Source of the DNA: an uncultured Anaeromyxobacter sp.
GTDB taxonomy: Bacteria; Myxococcota; Myxococcia; Myxococcales; Anaeromyxobacteraceae
Direction: 5' to 3'
Assembly (NCBI GenBank): GCA_903874275.1
Contig: CAIQRS010000033.1
Coordinates: 1-37,692, forward strand
Length of the DNA stretch: 37,692 bases
In this document: positions 32,341 to 37,692 of the stretch, in pieces
How the letters are laid out: each line of letters starts with the position of its first letter
Position numbering within the stretch: position 1 is the stretch's first letter
The notes under the pieces: generated by a model
Told to the model about the DNA's origin: nothing
The model's input: the letters and a program-made list of their open reading frames with translations, nothing else
Databases searched by the model: none
Position numbers and translations under genes: made by a program

Positions 32341-32591
32341 TGGCTACCGCGCCAATGACCGAAGAACAAATTCTTTCGCGCCCGTGGTGGCAGAAGCAAT
32401 CAACCTGGGCGCTGCTGCTCGGCATCGCCGGGACGGTGTGCGGATTTGTGCCAGGCGCACAGGTGGCCTCCGCGCCGTTGCTTGCGGTCGCGGGGCTGCT
32501 CGGATTCAAGGGGATCTCGGATCAGCAGACGCGAACCGAGAAGATCGCGGCGGCGAACGCTGCGGCGCTGAAGATTGCGAAGCCCTGCTGA
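32340..32591 (+). CDS. Holin-like membrane protein
   Basis: The 83-residue product has two adjacent hydrophobic helices (WALLLGIAGTVCGFVPG and SAPLLAVAGLLGFKG) separated by a short turn, followed by a charged C-terminal tail (SDQQTRTEKIAAANAAALKI). Size and topology fit phage holins of two-helix type and also the small membrane proteins placed at the end of lysis cassettes. Its stop (32589-32591) touches the first attC-like site, so it is the last phage gene before the cassette array. Confidence 0.55.
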   Translation: MATAPMTEEQILSRPWWQKQSTWALLLGIAGTVCGFVPGAQVASAPLLAVAGLLGFKGISDQQTRTEKIAAANAAALKIAKPC

Positions 32592-32656
32592 TCTGACACT
32601 ATGCGGCGGGCCGGATAGCACAGTATCGCGGCCCGCCTGTTAATCAATTGTTAGAT
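32591..32656 (+). other. attC-like site E, degenerate outer arm
   Basis: The right core GTTAGATGC (32650-32658) is identical to the classical attC end. The left inverse core ATCTGAC (32591-32597) deviates by one base from ATCTAAC but still pairs through a G-T wobble. The middle is a 9-bp GC stem that also reads as a terminator. The arm TTAATCAATTGTTAGATGC resembles the right arm of classical attC sites. It forms the junction between phage lysis genes and the array. Confidence 0.6.
32605..32637 (+). terminator. Convergent-region terminator hairpin within attC E
   Basis: GGCGGGCCG (32605-32613) pairs perfectly with CGGCCCGCC (32629-32637) around a 15-base loop, followed by TGTTAATC. It lies 14 bases after the last rightward gene and just before the end of the leftward operon, so it can end rightward transcription. 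The T-tract is weak. Confidence 0.6.
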
Positions 32657-33090
32657 GCGGAACCAAAGCACCGATGCCACATCACAAGAGACCCAGCCAC
32701 CGCGACGTTGTAGCTCTCCGTCCGCACGCTCTCCAGGCTCACGACGTGCTGGCATTTCCCGAGAATATCTTTCGGCAACCCGTGGTCCTCTGCCCCGAGC
32801 AAATAGACTGCCCGTTCCGGGTGCTTGAATTGCGCAAGCGGTATGCCGCCCATCTCGACCGCAACCAATGGCGCATCATAGGGCCGGGACAAAAGGAAAA
32901 GATCCCACGTCGCGTGCTCCCGAAGCGGAACGTGCCGCCACGTCTTCAGTGTGTCGCTTGCCTGTTTCGGGTAGCGAGCGCCGATGGTAAAGATACCCGT
33001 AGCTCCGAGTTGCGAAGCCGAACGCCAAAGTGTGCCTAGGTTCATCGGCGTCTTGTGGTGATAAATTCCAATCTCAAAATACCCGCGCAT
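32644..33090 (-). CDS. SPOUT-class (TrmH/SpoU-like) RNA methyltransferase, cassette gene
   Basis: The 148-residue enzyme (ATG 33090 behind AAAGGAG; GTG 33093 possible) has the SpoU/TrmH pattern. The start GYFEIGIYHHKTPMNLGTLW includes the Asn-containing motif 1, VYLLGAEDHGLPKDILGKC is motif 2, and ESVRTESYNVAVAGSLVMW is motif 3 of the trefoil-knot SAM site. It is as short as TrmL, so it probably methylates tRNA or rRNA ribose without a separate RNA-binding domain. The last codons (ASNN, stop) read into attC E. RNA methyltransferases are rare in phages of this size. Confidence 0.8.
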   Translation of the reverse strand: MRGYFEIGIYHHKTPMNLGTLWRSASQLGATGIFTIGARYPKQASDTLKTWRHVPLREHATWDLFLLSRPYDAPLVAVEMGGIPLAQFKHPERAVYLLGAEDHGLPKDILGKCQHVVSLESVRTESYNVAVAGSLVMWHRCFGSASNN

Positions 33091-33111
33091 CACAACTCCT
33101 TTCGGAAAAGC

Positions 33112-33163
33112 ATCTAACCCAGCAGTGCATCCGACCTAGCGGCGGCTGACCGCCATGTTAGGC
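33112..33163 (+). other. attC site A
   Basis: Inverse core ATCTAAC (33112-33118) and core GTTAGGC (33157-33163) flank 38 bases including a GGCGG/CCGCC hairpin (33141-33154). The left arm starts CCAGCAGTG, like the CCAGCG of sites B and D, but the extrahelical base is less clear here. ATCTAAC exactly complements TTAGAT at the start of the cassette on its left (32651). It overlaps the stop codon of the C5-methyltransferase-like gene. Confidence 0.75.
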
Positions 33164-33726
33164 TGCAAAACTGCATTACCCCATTGCTCTGCCATCGCGG
33201 TTGCTACGCCTTGATACGTCCTCGATCTTTCACGCCACCTATTCGGCCCCGGTGGCATCCGATGCACTCGCGTCTCCCTTCCGTCAACGATGTCCGTTGG
33301 CACCAGCTTCGGCAGTCCCTTCAGCCACAAGCACGTTGTCTTCGTCTCCCCGTGCCCGAATTGCCACGGCTGAATTATCTGGTCGGGCTTGCGGATTCTC
33401 GTGCTAATGATGCTCACGGGATTCTCCAGACAGATGCGCGGGATCGGTGCAGCGAGAAGATGCTGAACGAACCGAAGGGCTTTTCCTTGAACTCCGCTCT
33501 CCTGCTTCGCCACAAAGTGCCGCGCTCCGCTAACGGCGAGATGTGTGCAGGGAGGGTGTGCGATCATCAAATCCCAAGGGGAGCAAAGAAGATCGTCAAC
33601 ATCCCCTTGGTAGTGGTTTCCAGGCAACTCGCTCGGGAGCAAGTCGCAAGACCAAGACTCATGCCCCAGCCGCGCAAAAGCATCCCGTACCCGTCCGCTG
33701 TATTCACAAGCCACAAGCACTCTCAA
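33136..33726 (-). CDS. Compact C5-cytosine DNA methyltransferase-like protein, cassette gene
   Basis: The TTG start at 33726 is supported by AGGAGG eight bases upstream. The 196-residue protein shows MRVLVACEYSGRVRDAF (motif I-like), WDLMIAHPPCTHLAVSGARH (motif IV with the PPC catalytic loop), ICLENP (motif VI-like) and EQWGNAV (motif X-like). The target recognition domain is very short compared with the usual ~300-400 residues. Such mini-enzymes are frequent in phages and may methylate host-type sites to avoid restriction; activity is not certain. The last residues (QPNMAVSRR) are encoded by attC A. Confidence 0.75.
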   Translation of the reverse strand: MRVLVACEYSGRVRDAFARLGHESWSCDLLPSELPGNHYQGDVDDLLCSPWDLMIAHPPCTHLAVSGARHFVAKQESGVQGKALRFVQHLLAAPIPRICLENPVSIISTRIRKPDQIIQPWQFGHGETKTTCLWLKGLPKLVPTDIVDGRETRVHRMPPGPNRWRERSRTYQGVATAMAEQWGNAVLQPNMAVSRR

Positions 33727-33739
33727 AATATAACCTCCT

Positions 33740-33795
33740 GCCTAACCCAGCGTTGTAGCTGACGGCTTCGCCGCAGCTAAACTTTTATGTTAGGT
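33740..33795 (+). other. attC site B
   Basis: GCCTAAC (33740-33746) and GTTAGGT (33789-33795) flank a hairpin TAGCTG-A-CGGC / GCCG-CAGCTA with an unpaired A at 33762. The left arm CGTTGTAGCTGACGG resembles the classical left consensus CGTTCAAGC.GACG. The site matches site D at 53 of 56 positions. The extra base in the left arm marks the plus strand as the conventional top strand. Confidence 0.85.
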
Positions 33796-34340
33796 TTCAT
33801 AAAAACACACCAATGCGTCTTAGCGTGGTTCCCTGTGTTGTGCCCAAACATCGGAGCGTGTGGCGTCAATGCCAGTACGCGAGAAAGCGGTATTTCGATT
33901 GAACACCATTTAAAAATCAAAATCCCGTTGTCTCGCAGGATACGGAAGCATTCTTCAAACGCCTTCGCCAATTCGCACTCCCAATCCCCGAACAGTTTAC
34001 CGTAAAACTTCCCTAGGTTGCTGCCCTCGCCGAGCTTTTCCATGTGCGGAGGGTCGAAAACGACAAGCGTGAACGTGTTGTCAGGGAACGGCATGTCTGT
34101 AAAATTCCCCTGTACGTCTGGATGGATATGTAACTCCCCGCCATTCGGCCATGCTTTCCCTTTTGGTAGCAGCAGTGTCTCGTCTCTCCGGTCGAAGAAC
34201 AAAGCGCGTTCGTCGTTCTTATTGAACCACATTGCGCGACTACCGCAGGTAGCGTCAAGGACAGGCGGGTAAACTTCGCCCCTCGTCCCCTGAGCCGATC
34301 CACAAGAACTACACTCGCTATCCCCGCACATGCAAGGCAT
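33777..34340 (-). CDS. Class I SAM-dependent methyltransferase, cassette gene
   Basis: The 187-residue product starts behind AAAGGAGGGCAGA. A Cys-rich start (CMCGDSECSSCG) may bind zinc. LDATCGSRAMWFNK is a Rossmann motif I, and VVFDPPHMEKLGEGSNLGKF carries a DPPH variant of the DPPY catalytic motif of amino-methylating DNA enzymes. The helix FEECFRILRDNGILIFKWCS follows as expected. I infer an N6-adenine or N4-cytosine type DNA methyltransferase or close relative. The C-terminal KPNIKV is encoded by attC B. Confidence 0.75.
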   Translation of the reverse strand: MPCMCGDSECSSCGSAQGTRGEVYPPVLDATCGSRAMWFNKNDERALFFDRRDETLLLPKGKAWPNGGELHIHPDVQGNFTDMPFPDNTFTLVVFDPPHMEKLGEGSNLGKFYGKLFGDWECELAKAFEECFRILRDNGILIFKWCSIEIPLSRVLALTPHAPMFGHNTGNHAKTHWCVFMKPNIKV

Positions 34341-34361
34341 TCTGCCCTCCTTTCACAAAAA

Positions 34362-34418
34362 ACCTAACCCGGGCATGAAGCTGACCGCTAGGAGCGGCAG
34401 CTTATGCTTTTGTTAGGC
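34362..34418 (+). other. attC site C
   Basis: ACCTAAC (34362-34368) and GTTAGGC (34412-34418) flank a long hairpin: GCAT, AAGCTG and CCGCT on the left pair with AGCGG, CAGCTT and ATGC on the right. Unpaired G (34377) and A (34384) lie on the left arm only. Two left-arm extrahelical bases are a hallmark of attC structure. ACCTAAC complements TTAGGT at the start of cassette 33790. Confidence 0.88.
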
Positions 34419-34630
34419 TGATAACGATAATGCTGATACGAGAACCACCATGCTTTCCACGCTAGGTATTTGCTTTTCTTCATCCGTCCTCCCTGTGTCG
34501 TCGTCCACCACGTTTCAAATTCACGATGAACGCGGTTCCACTCCCGAACGTGTTGCGCGACGGTCTTCTCTTTTCGCGCGACGGGCTTCTCTTTTCGCAT
34601 GACGACCGAAAGAATTTCGTCGTTAATCAT
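34388..34630 (-). CDS. Small basic Trp-rich hypothetical protein, cassette gene
   Basis: The 80-residue product overlaps the stop of the upstream cassette ORF (34623-34832) by eight bases and begins MINDEILSVVMRKEKPVARK. It is highly basic with several Trp residues (EWNRVHREFETWWTTTQGG, YLAWKAWWFSYQHYRYQPN). No family is recognised. Its last residues (PNKSISCRS) come from attC C. It shares one cassette with the Cys-rich protein, so the two may act together. Confidence 0.45.
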   Translation of the reverse strand: MINDEILSVVMRKEKPVARKEKTVAQHVREWNRVHREFETWWTTTQGGRMKKSKYLAWKAWWFSYQHYRYQPNKSISCRS

Positions 34631-34832
34631 TTTTCAGCACCACATCAACCAGCCGCCCGACGACCTCATCAACCAGCGCGTTGTCGAAAACACAGCACGC
34701 CGGGGCATGTCTGTCGGTTGCCGCGATCACCTCGCATTTCTGATTCGTCAAGGGGCAGACGTTCCTCGGGGCCATATGCGGGCACACCCAAGGAACACCG
34801 TACTTCTTACAGTTACCGCAAACTGGATTCAT
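34623..34832 (-). CDS. Small Cys-rich protein, cassette gene
   Basis: The 69-residue product starts behind AAAGGACGAAG. It contains CGNCKKYGVPWVCPHMAP, CPLTNQKC and CCVFDN, enough ligands for a zinc-ribbon or iron-sulfur site, then an acidic-hydrophobic helix (ALVDEVVGRLVDVVLKND). No family is recognised. It is the first ORF of a two-gene cassette, whose leader from the TTAGGC core to the start codon is only about 34 bases. Confidence 0.5.
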   Translation of the reverse strand: MNPVCGNCKKYGVPWVCPHMAPRNVCPLTNQKCEVIAATDRHAPACCVFDNALVDEVVGRLVDVVLKND

Positions 34833-34860
34833 CTTCGTCCTTTCTGCCGGATCATGAGGA

Positions 34861-34916
34861 GCCTAACCCAGCGTTGTAGCTGACGGCTACGCCGCAGCTA
34901 CACTTTTATGTTAGGC
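34861..34916 (+). other. attC site D
   Basis: GCCTAAC (34861-34867) and GTTAGGC (34910-34916) flank a hairpin with TGTAGCTG (34875-34882), unpaired A 34883, CGGC, a three-base loop, GCCG and CAGCTACA (34895-34902). All twelve pairs are perfect. It is the best-formed site and nearly identical to site B. Beyond it there is no further attC, so it is the outer edge of the array on the helicase side. Confidence 0.88.
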
Positions 34917-35035
34917 TGCAAAACATAATCAATCATTTCATCTATCCAATCAAGTACCGCGTTCGCAGTCGCCAGTGGTCGTCGACAAAGCATCGACAGA
35001 AACCCGCGCTTCCCGCAGTGCCGCGAGGCGGGCAT
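34898..35035 (-). CDS. Small ORF ending in attC D
   Basis: A 45-codon ORF (ATG 35033-35035) encodes MPASRHCGKRGFLSMLCRRP then LATANAVLDWIDEMIDYVL and ends QPNIKV in attC D, the same phase in which all other cassette ORFs read their attC. The second half looks like a real amphipathic helix. No ribosome-binding site is visible, and the first part may be phage DNA fused to a cassette remnant at the insertion boundary. Confidence 0.4.
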   Translation of the reverse strand: MPASRHCGKRGFLSMLCRRPLATANAVLDWIDEMIDYVLQPNIKV

Positions 35036-35062
35036 CGATTGGCGGGCGTGGCGCACCCGCTG

Positions 35063-35287
35063 CTAGCCATTATGGCGCCGATGCCAGCGGTTAAAGATTC
35101 GGCGCAGGCAATACGAGCGGGCCAGCGATACCGCCGTGAAGATCACGCCGATTGCGATATTCTGCGACAGCCGCACCGGGACGCCGAGCAGCGGGAAGAC
35201 GATGAGCTGTGTTGCCAGCGCGACGAAATAGCCGACGGCGACGTTGGTGATGCTCTCGATTGCGGAGTGGCGGCGGGATTGGGTCAT
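35063..35287 (-). CDS. DUF7220-like small membrane protein
   Basis: The start ATG at 35287 overlaps the methyltransferase stop (ATGA). The 74-residue product, MTQSRRHSAIESITNVAVGY then FVALATQLIVFPLLGVPV, IAIGVIFTAVSLARSYCLRR and a basic C-terminus, matches the layout I recall for the DUF7220 family of phage and prophage proteins: two membrane helices and a final RSY.LRRIF pattern. Its function is unknown; such proteins often lie near replication or methylase genes. Confidence 0.65.
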   Translation of the reverse strand: MTQSRRHSAIESITNVAVGYFVALATQLIVFPLLGVPVRLSQNIAIGVIFTAVSLARSYCLRRIFNRWHRRHNG

Positions 35288-36243
35288 AGCAGCGTGCCTT
35301 GCGAACCGTCCGACTTGCCTTCGGCCGCGCTCGCGACGTTCTTCACGGCCTGCCGGTAATACGACGGCTTGAGTTCGACACCGATCCCGCGCCGGCCGGC
35401 GCACACGGCCCCGTAAATCTCCGACCCGACACCCATGAACGGCGTCAACACGTTCTCGCCGGGGTTGCTCCAAAGGACCATCACGCGGTCGATCACGTCC
35501 AGTTGTAGCGGATGAACGTGCTTCTCGTCTTCCGAATCCCGCGCCGCCTTGAACGGCAACACGCGGCCAATGCGGATGTCATCCCAAAAAGCCGAAGCGT
35601 ACTGTCTCCAGATCCAATGCGAATAGCGGTTCTCGATCTGGTTGCCGGTCCAGCCGCGGTACTTCTGAATTTCAACGGGCATCTTCCGCTCGCCGGCGTA
35701 TTCCAGCAATCCGACAGGATGAGCGATCGGAACCGTGTTTGCGCCAGCACGGCGAAATACCAGTAGGTAGTCGGCGCTCGCCACACTGCACCGGGACGAA
35801 TCTTCAACGACGGTTTTATGCGCAAGGTTCTTCGCCATCGTCCGGTTGCGCACGCCAAGTGGTTCTTTCCAGATCGCGTAACGAGCGATGAATCTGAATC
35901 CGTTCTTTTCGTGCAAGCGGATAATGTCGCCGGGGAAATCAACCAGATGATCGCAACCACAATTCCCGCTCGGAACGTCCATGCAATGCACGGCCGTCAT
36001 GCGGCCCGGCATCGTCAAGCGGGCAATACCCGTAACAACAAAAGCGTAGTGTTCGAAGAACTGGTCATAGTCCCGACAGTTCGACAGGTCACGCTCGTTG
36101 CTGCTGTAGTGGTACAGGCCGCCAAAGGGCGGGGAGTACACCGACAGATGAATGCTCTTGTCGGGCAGGGTCGCCATAACCTCACAGCAATCCCCGTTGT
36201 ACAGCGCGTAACGGTCGGTGACTTCTTGGGAAATTACAGCCAT
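35284..36243 (-). CDS. N4-cytosine/N6-adenine DNA methyltransferase (beta class)
   Basis: The 319-residue enzyme starts behind AAGGAGG, located in the end of the helicase gene. The catalytic motif VYSPPFGGLYHYSS (SPPF, residues 37-40) precedes the SAM-binding motif VLTPFMGVGSEIYGAVCAGR (about 267-286), an order typical of beta-class amino methyltransferases. A middle region (about 130-230) would be the target recognition domain. It overlaps the helicase gene by ten bases. The pairing with an SNF2-like helicase is frequent in phages and suggests protection or remodelling of phage DNA against host restriction. Confidence 0.88.
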   Translation of the reverse strand: MAVISQEVTDRYALYNGDCCEVMATLPDKSIHLSVYSPPFGGLYHYSSNERDLSNCRDYDQFFEHYAFVVTGIARLTMPGRMTAVHCMDVPSGNCGCDHLVDFPGDIIRLHEKNGFRFIARYAIWKEPLGVRNRTMAKNLAHKTVVEDSSRCSVASADYLLVFRRAGANTVPIAHPVGLLEYAGERKMPVEIQKYRGWTGNQIENRYSHWIWRQYASAFWDDIRIGRVLPFKAARDSEDEKHVHPLQLDVIDRVMVLWSNPGENVLTPFMGVGSEIYGAVCAGRRGIGVELKPSYYRQAVKNVASAAEGKSDGSQGTLL

Positions 36244-37610
36244 GACGGGACAACCTCCTTTGTGAGAAATTTATTTGACCTATCGAGCGATATGCTCTTG
36301 TTCATGTGAGCGACGAGCGACGAGAACATTGCATCAGCGGCGGCGGCTTTTCGTTGTAGGTTCTTCATGACGCCAAGGCCGCCCTCGGTCGTGATAATGT
36401 CAACCGTCACCGGGTTTTTCTGCCCGAAGCGCCAGCACCGGCGCACTCCCTGATAATACTGTTCGAATGAATGGGACGGGAAAAACGTGACGTGCGCACA
36501 GTGCTGGAAATTCAAACCCCATGCGCCGATCTTTGGCTTTGTGACGAGGACGCGGATTTCGCCGCGGGAGAACGCGAGGAACTTTTCTTCCTTCGATTCG
36601 TCGGAATCCGACCCGCTGACCTGGACAGCGCCGGGAACCAGTTTCGCCAGAAGATCGCCCTCGGGGTTGAGGTGGCACCACATCAACGCGGGCTTTCTGG
36701 TATCGGCCACGAGAGACGCGGCCATCTCGCACCGCTCGGTCAGCGTGCGCCGCATTTCCTCGCGCTGTTCGTGCAGCCCTTCGGCCGGCAACGAAAAGAG
36801 AAATCCATCGGGGAGCGAGTTTGACCTGACGATATGCTCGCGCTCTACCAGTGGCGGCAGGACAAACTTTCCGTCCTCAAAGCCGAAGTCAGACGGCTTG
36901 CGGATCGCCCGCGCCCACGATGCTACCCACCGCCAGTATGGTATTTCGGCGTGACCCTTGAAGCGCCATTTCGGGTCCATGCCGCCGTGCGCCCGCCATT
37001 TCGTCTTTGTGTCGCTGGTGTTCTGGTCGTTCTTGAAAAAGCGGTTAAGCATATCCATGTGCCCGAGGTCGCCAAGGGCTTCGCTGCTGGTGCCGAGTTC
37101 CACGTAATCATTCGGGGCGGCGGTCGCCGTGGCAAGCAAGCGATACGGCATCTTTTTCATAAACTCGGTTATTTCGCCGCGGCGGGCCCCATCGTAGCTT
37201 TTCAGGATGCTCGACTCGTCCAGCACGACGGCTTGAAAATCAGACGGATTGAAGAAATGCAGCCGTTCGTAGTTCGCCACGTTGATTCCGGCGTGCAATT
37301 CTCCGGCGTGCGAGCGATGGCATTCAATCCCGAACTTCTCGCCCTCGGTGACGGTCTGGTGCGCTACGGCCAGCGGAGTCAGAATCAGCACGCGGCCATT
37401 TGTTTCACGCACAACGTTCTCGGCCCACACGAGCTGCATCGGCGTCTTCCCGAGGCCGCAGTCACCGAACAGGGCGCCGCGGCCCTTGCGTACAGACCAA
37501 TCGACAAGCGAGCCTTGGAAGTCGAAAAGGAAGCTCGGAATCCACGGCGATTTAAAGCCGCGCATTTCTCCGAGGTGCGTTTTCGATTCGATGAACTGCT
37601 GATAGTCCAT
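36234..37610 (-). CDS. SNF2/DEAD-like helicase
   Basis: The 458-residue protein starts at ATG 37610 behind AGGAGG; an upstream in-frame start at 37637 lacks a good ribosome-binding site. Motif I GDCGLGKT (49-56), motif II DESS (131-134, a DExx variant), motif III LLATATAAPNDYVELG (about 158-173) and motif VI QYYQGVRRCWRFGQ (about 400) identify a superfamily 2 helicase of SNF2/DEAD type. The central region (about 180-260) is insertion-like. It heads the leftward operon and is coupled to the methyltransferase gene. The 5' end lies in the contig-closing repeat, so the gene is complete on the circle. Confidence 0.85.
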   Translation of the reverse strand: MDYQQFIESKTHLGEMRGFKSPWIPSFLFDFQGSLVDWSVRKGRGALFGDCGLGKTPMQLVWAENVVRETNGRVLILTPLAVAHQTVTEGEKFGIECHRSHAGELHAGINVANYERLHFFNPSDFQAVVLDESSILKSYDGARRGEITEFMKKMPYRLLATATAAPNDYVELGTSSEALGDLGHMDMLNRFFKNDQNTSDTKTKWRAHGGMDPKWRFKGHAEIPYWRWVASWARAIRKPSDFGFEDGKFVLPPLVEREHIVRSNSLPDGFLFSLPAEGLHEQREEMRRTLTERCEMAASLVADTRKPALMWCHLNPEGDLLAKLVPGAVQVSGSDSDESKEEKFLAFSRGEIRVLVTKPKIGAWGLNFQHCAHVTFFPSHSFEQYYQGVRRCWRFGQKNPVTVDIITTEGGLGVMKNLQRKAAAADAMFSSLVAHMNKSISLDRSNKFLTKEVVPSWL

Positions 37611-37692
37611 TAACCCCTCCTGTTTTATGGTTGACATCCGCGCACAATCTACTATAATAAAAAAACAATTGCAATAGAAAATATTTGTTGAC
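37574..37692. repeat. Terminal direct repeat, right copy
   Basis: This is an exact copy of bases 1-119. It contains the helicase start codon and the AT-rich divergent promoter region up to the rightward -35 box. One copy should be removed to obtain the circular genome. Confidence 0.95.

Larger units (their letters stand above)
32591..34916. mobile_element. Integron gene-cassette array (CALIN-like) carried by the phage
   Basis: Five attC-like sites (32591-32656, 33112-33163, 33740-33795, 34362-34418, 34861-34916) delimit four compact cassettes: 32651-33157 (507 bp), 33158-33789 (632 bp), 33790-34412 (623 bp) and 34413-34910 (498 bp). Each cassette starts with a TTRRRY core whose complement is the inverse core of its own attC: TTAGAT/ATCTAAC, TTAGGC/GCCTAAC, TTAGGT/ACCTAAC and TTAGGC/GCCTAAC. 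This matching is the signature of excised circular cassettes. No integron integrase gene or attI is present, so cassettes must have come through a host integrase. All ORFs lie on the minus strand, in line with the phage's leftward operon. Confidence 0.88.

Noticed and set aside
33184-33762. Plus-strand ORFs in the cassette region, which would agree with canonical attC polarity
   Set aside because: They end in typical attC-encoded tails (TQRCS, NPAL) but their bodies are complements of conserved methyltransferase motifs on the minus strand and contain no domain.
33112-34916. The regularly spaced similar repeats could be a CRISPR array
   Set aside because: The repeats are 52-57 bp, about 500-600 bp apart, separated by protein-coding genes, and their ends follow attC core rules. 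No short unique spacers or cas genes are present.
33112-34916. The repeats as REP/BIME or MITE elements
   Set aside because: The exact first-core to inverse-core matching in each of four cassettes, the left-arm extrahelical bases and the similarity to attC arm consensus are not expected of REP elements. No target-site duplication was seen.
36234-36243. Helicase-methyltransferase pair as a complete Type III or Type I restriction system
   Set aside because: The helicase has no nuclease domain and no specificity subunit is present. The arrangement fits phage methylation modules better than a restriction system.

Overview
The window is a complete tailed-phage genome. Its first 119 bases are repeated exactly as its last 119 bases (1-119 = 37574-37692), so the contig closes into a circle of 37,573 unique bases. 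The coding is GC-rich and tightly packed, with many ATGA, GTGA and TGATG start/stop overlaps. The head genes are of HK97 type: terminase, a portal fused to a MuF-like domain, a protease with a scaffold-like tail, and a major capsid protein. A tape measure gene is present and no sheath or contractile baseplate genes are visible, which indicates a siphovirus. Several products carry Sec-type signal peptides, so the host is probably Gram-negative; its genus cannot be read from the sequence. No integrase, tRNA or CRISPR array was found.

Plus strand, left to right. 165-7082: regulators (ribbon-helix-helix, helix-turn-helix), a DNA-processing cluster (OB-like protein, RecB/Cas4-like nuclease, SMC/RecF-like ATPase) and a run of small cysteine-rich proteins. 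7092-9020: a DUF1376 replication protein, a VRR-NUC nuclease and an excisionase-like DNA-binding protein. 9031-15660: small and large terminase, portal-MuF, protease and capsid. 15675-21028: an unusual block of signal-peptide or membrane-anchored proteins with lectin-like, repeat and FN3 domains, lying between the capsid gene and the head-tail connector. 21032-30113: connector, HK97 gp10-like protein, probable tail terminator, major tail protein with an Ig-like tail, tail chaperones with a probable frameshift, tape measure, a tail protein with sialidase-like Asp-boxes, and a hub-like protein. 30118-32591: a lysis-like cassette with an L,D-transpeptidase-type enzyme and small membrane proteins, then further exported proteins.

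Minus strand, from a divergent promoter in 38-164 down to 32644: an SNF2-like helicase and an N4/N6 DNA methyltransferase, a DUF7220-like membrane protein, and then the most striking element of the window. This is an array of integron gene cassettes (32591-34916) bounded by five attC-like sites, with no integron integrase in the genome. Successive cassettes carry a SPOUT RNA methyltransferase, a compact C5-cytosine-methyltransferase-like protein, another SAM-dependent methyltransferase and two small proteins. At all four complete cassettes the first core hexamer is the exact complement of the inverse core of that cassette's attC, which is the diagnostic rule for real cassettes. The ORFs nevertheless run opposite to the orientation implied by the attC arms.

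Together, the rightward genes form the replication, packaging, virion and lysis programme. The leftward operon looks like a nucleic-acid-modification island, plausibly anti-restriction, that has captured integron cassettes through a host integrase acting in trans.
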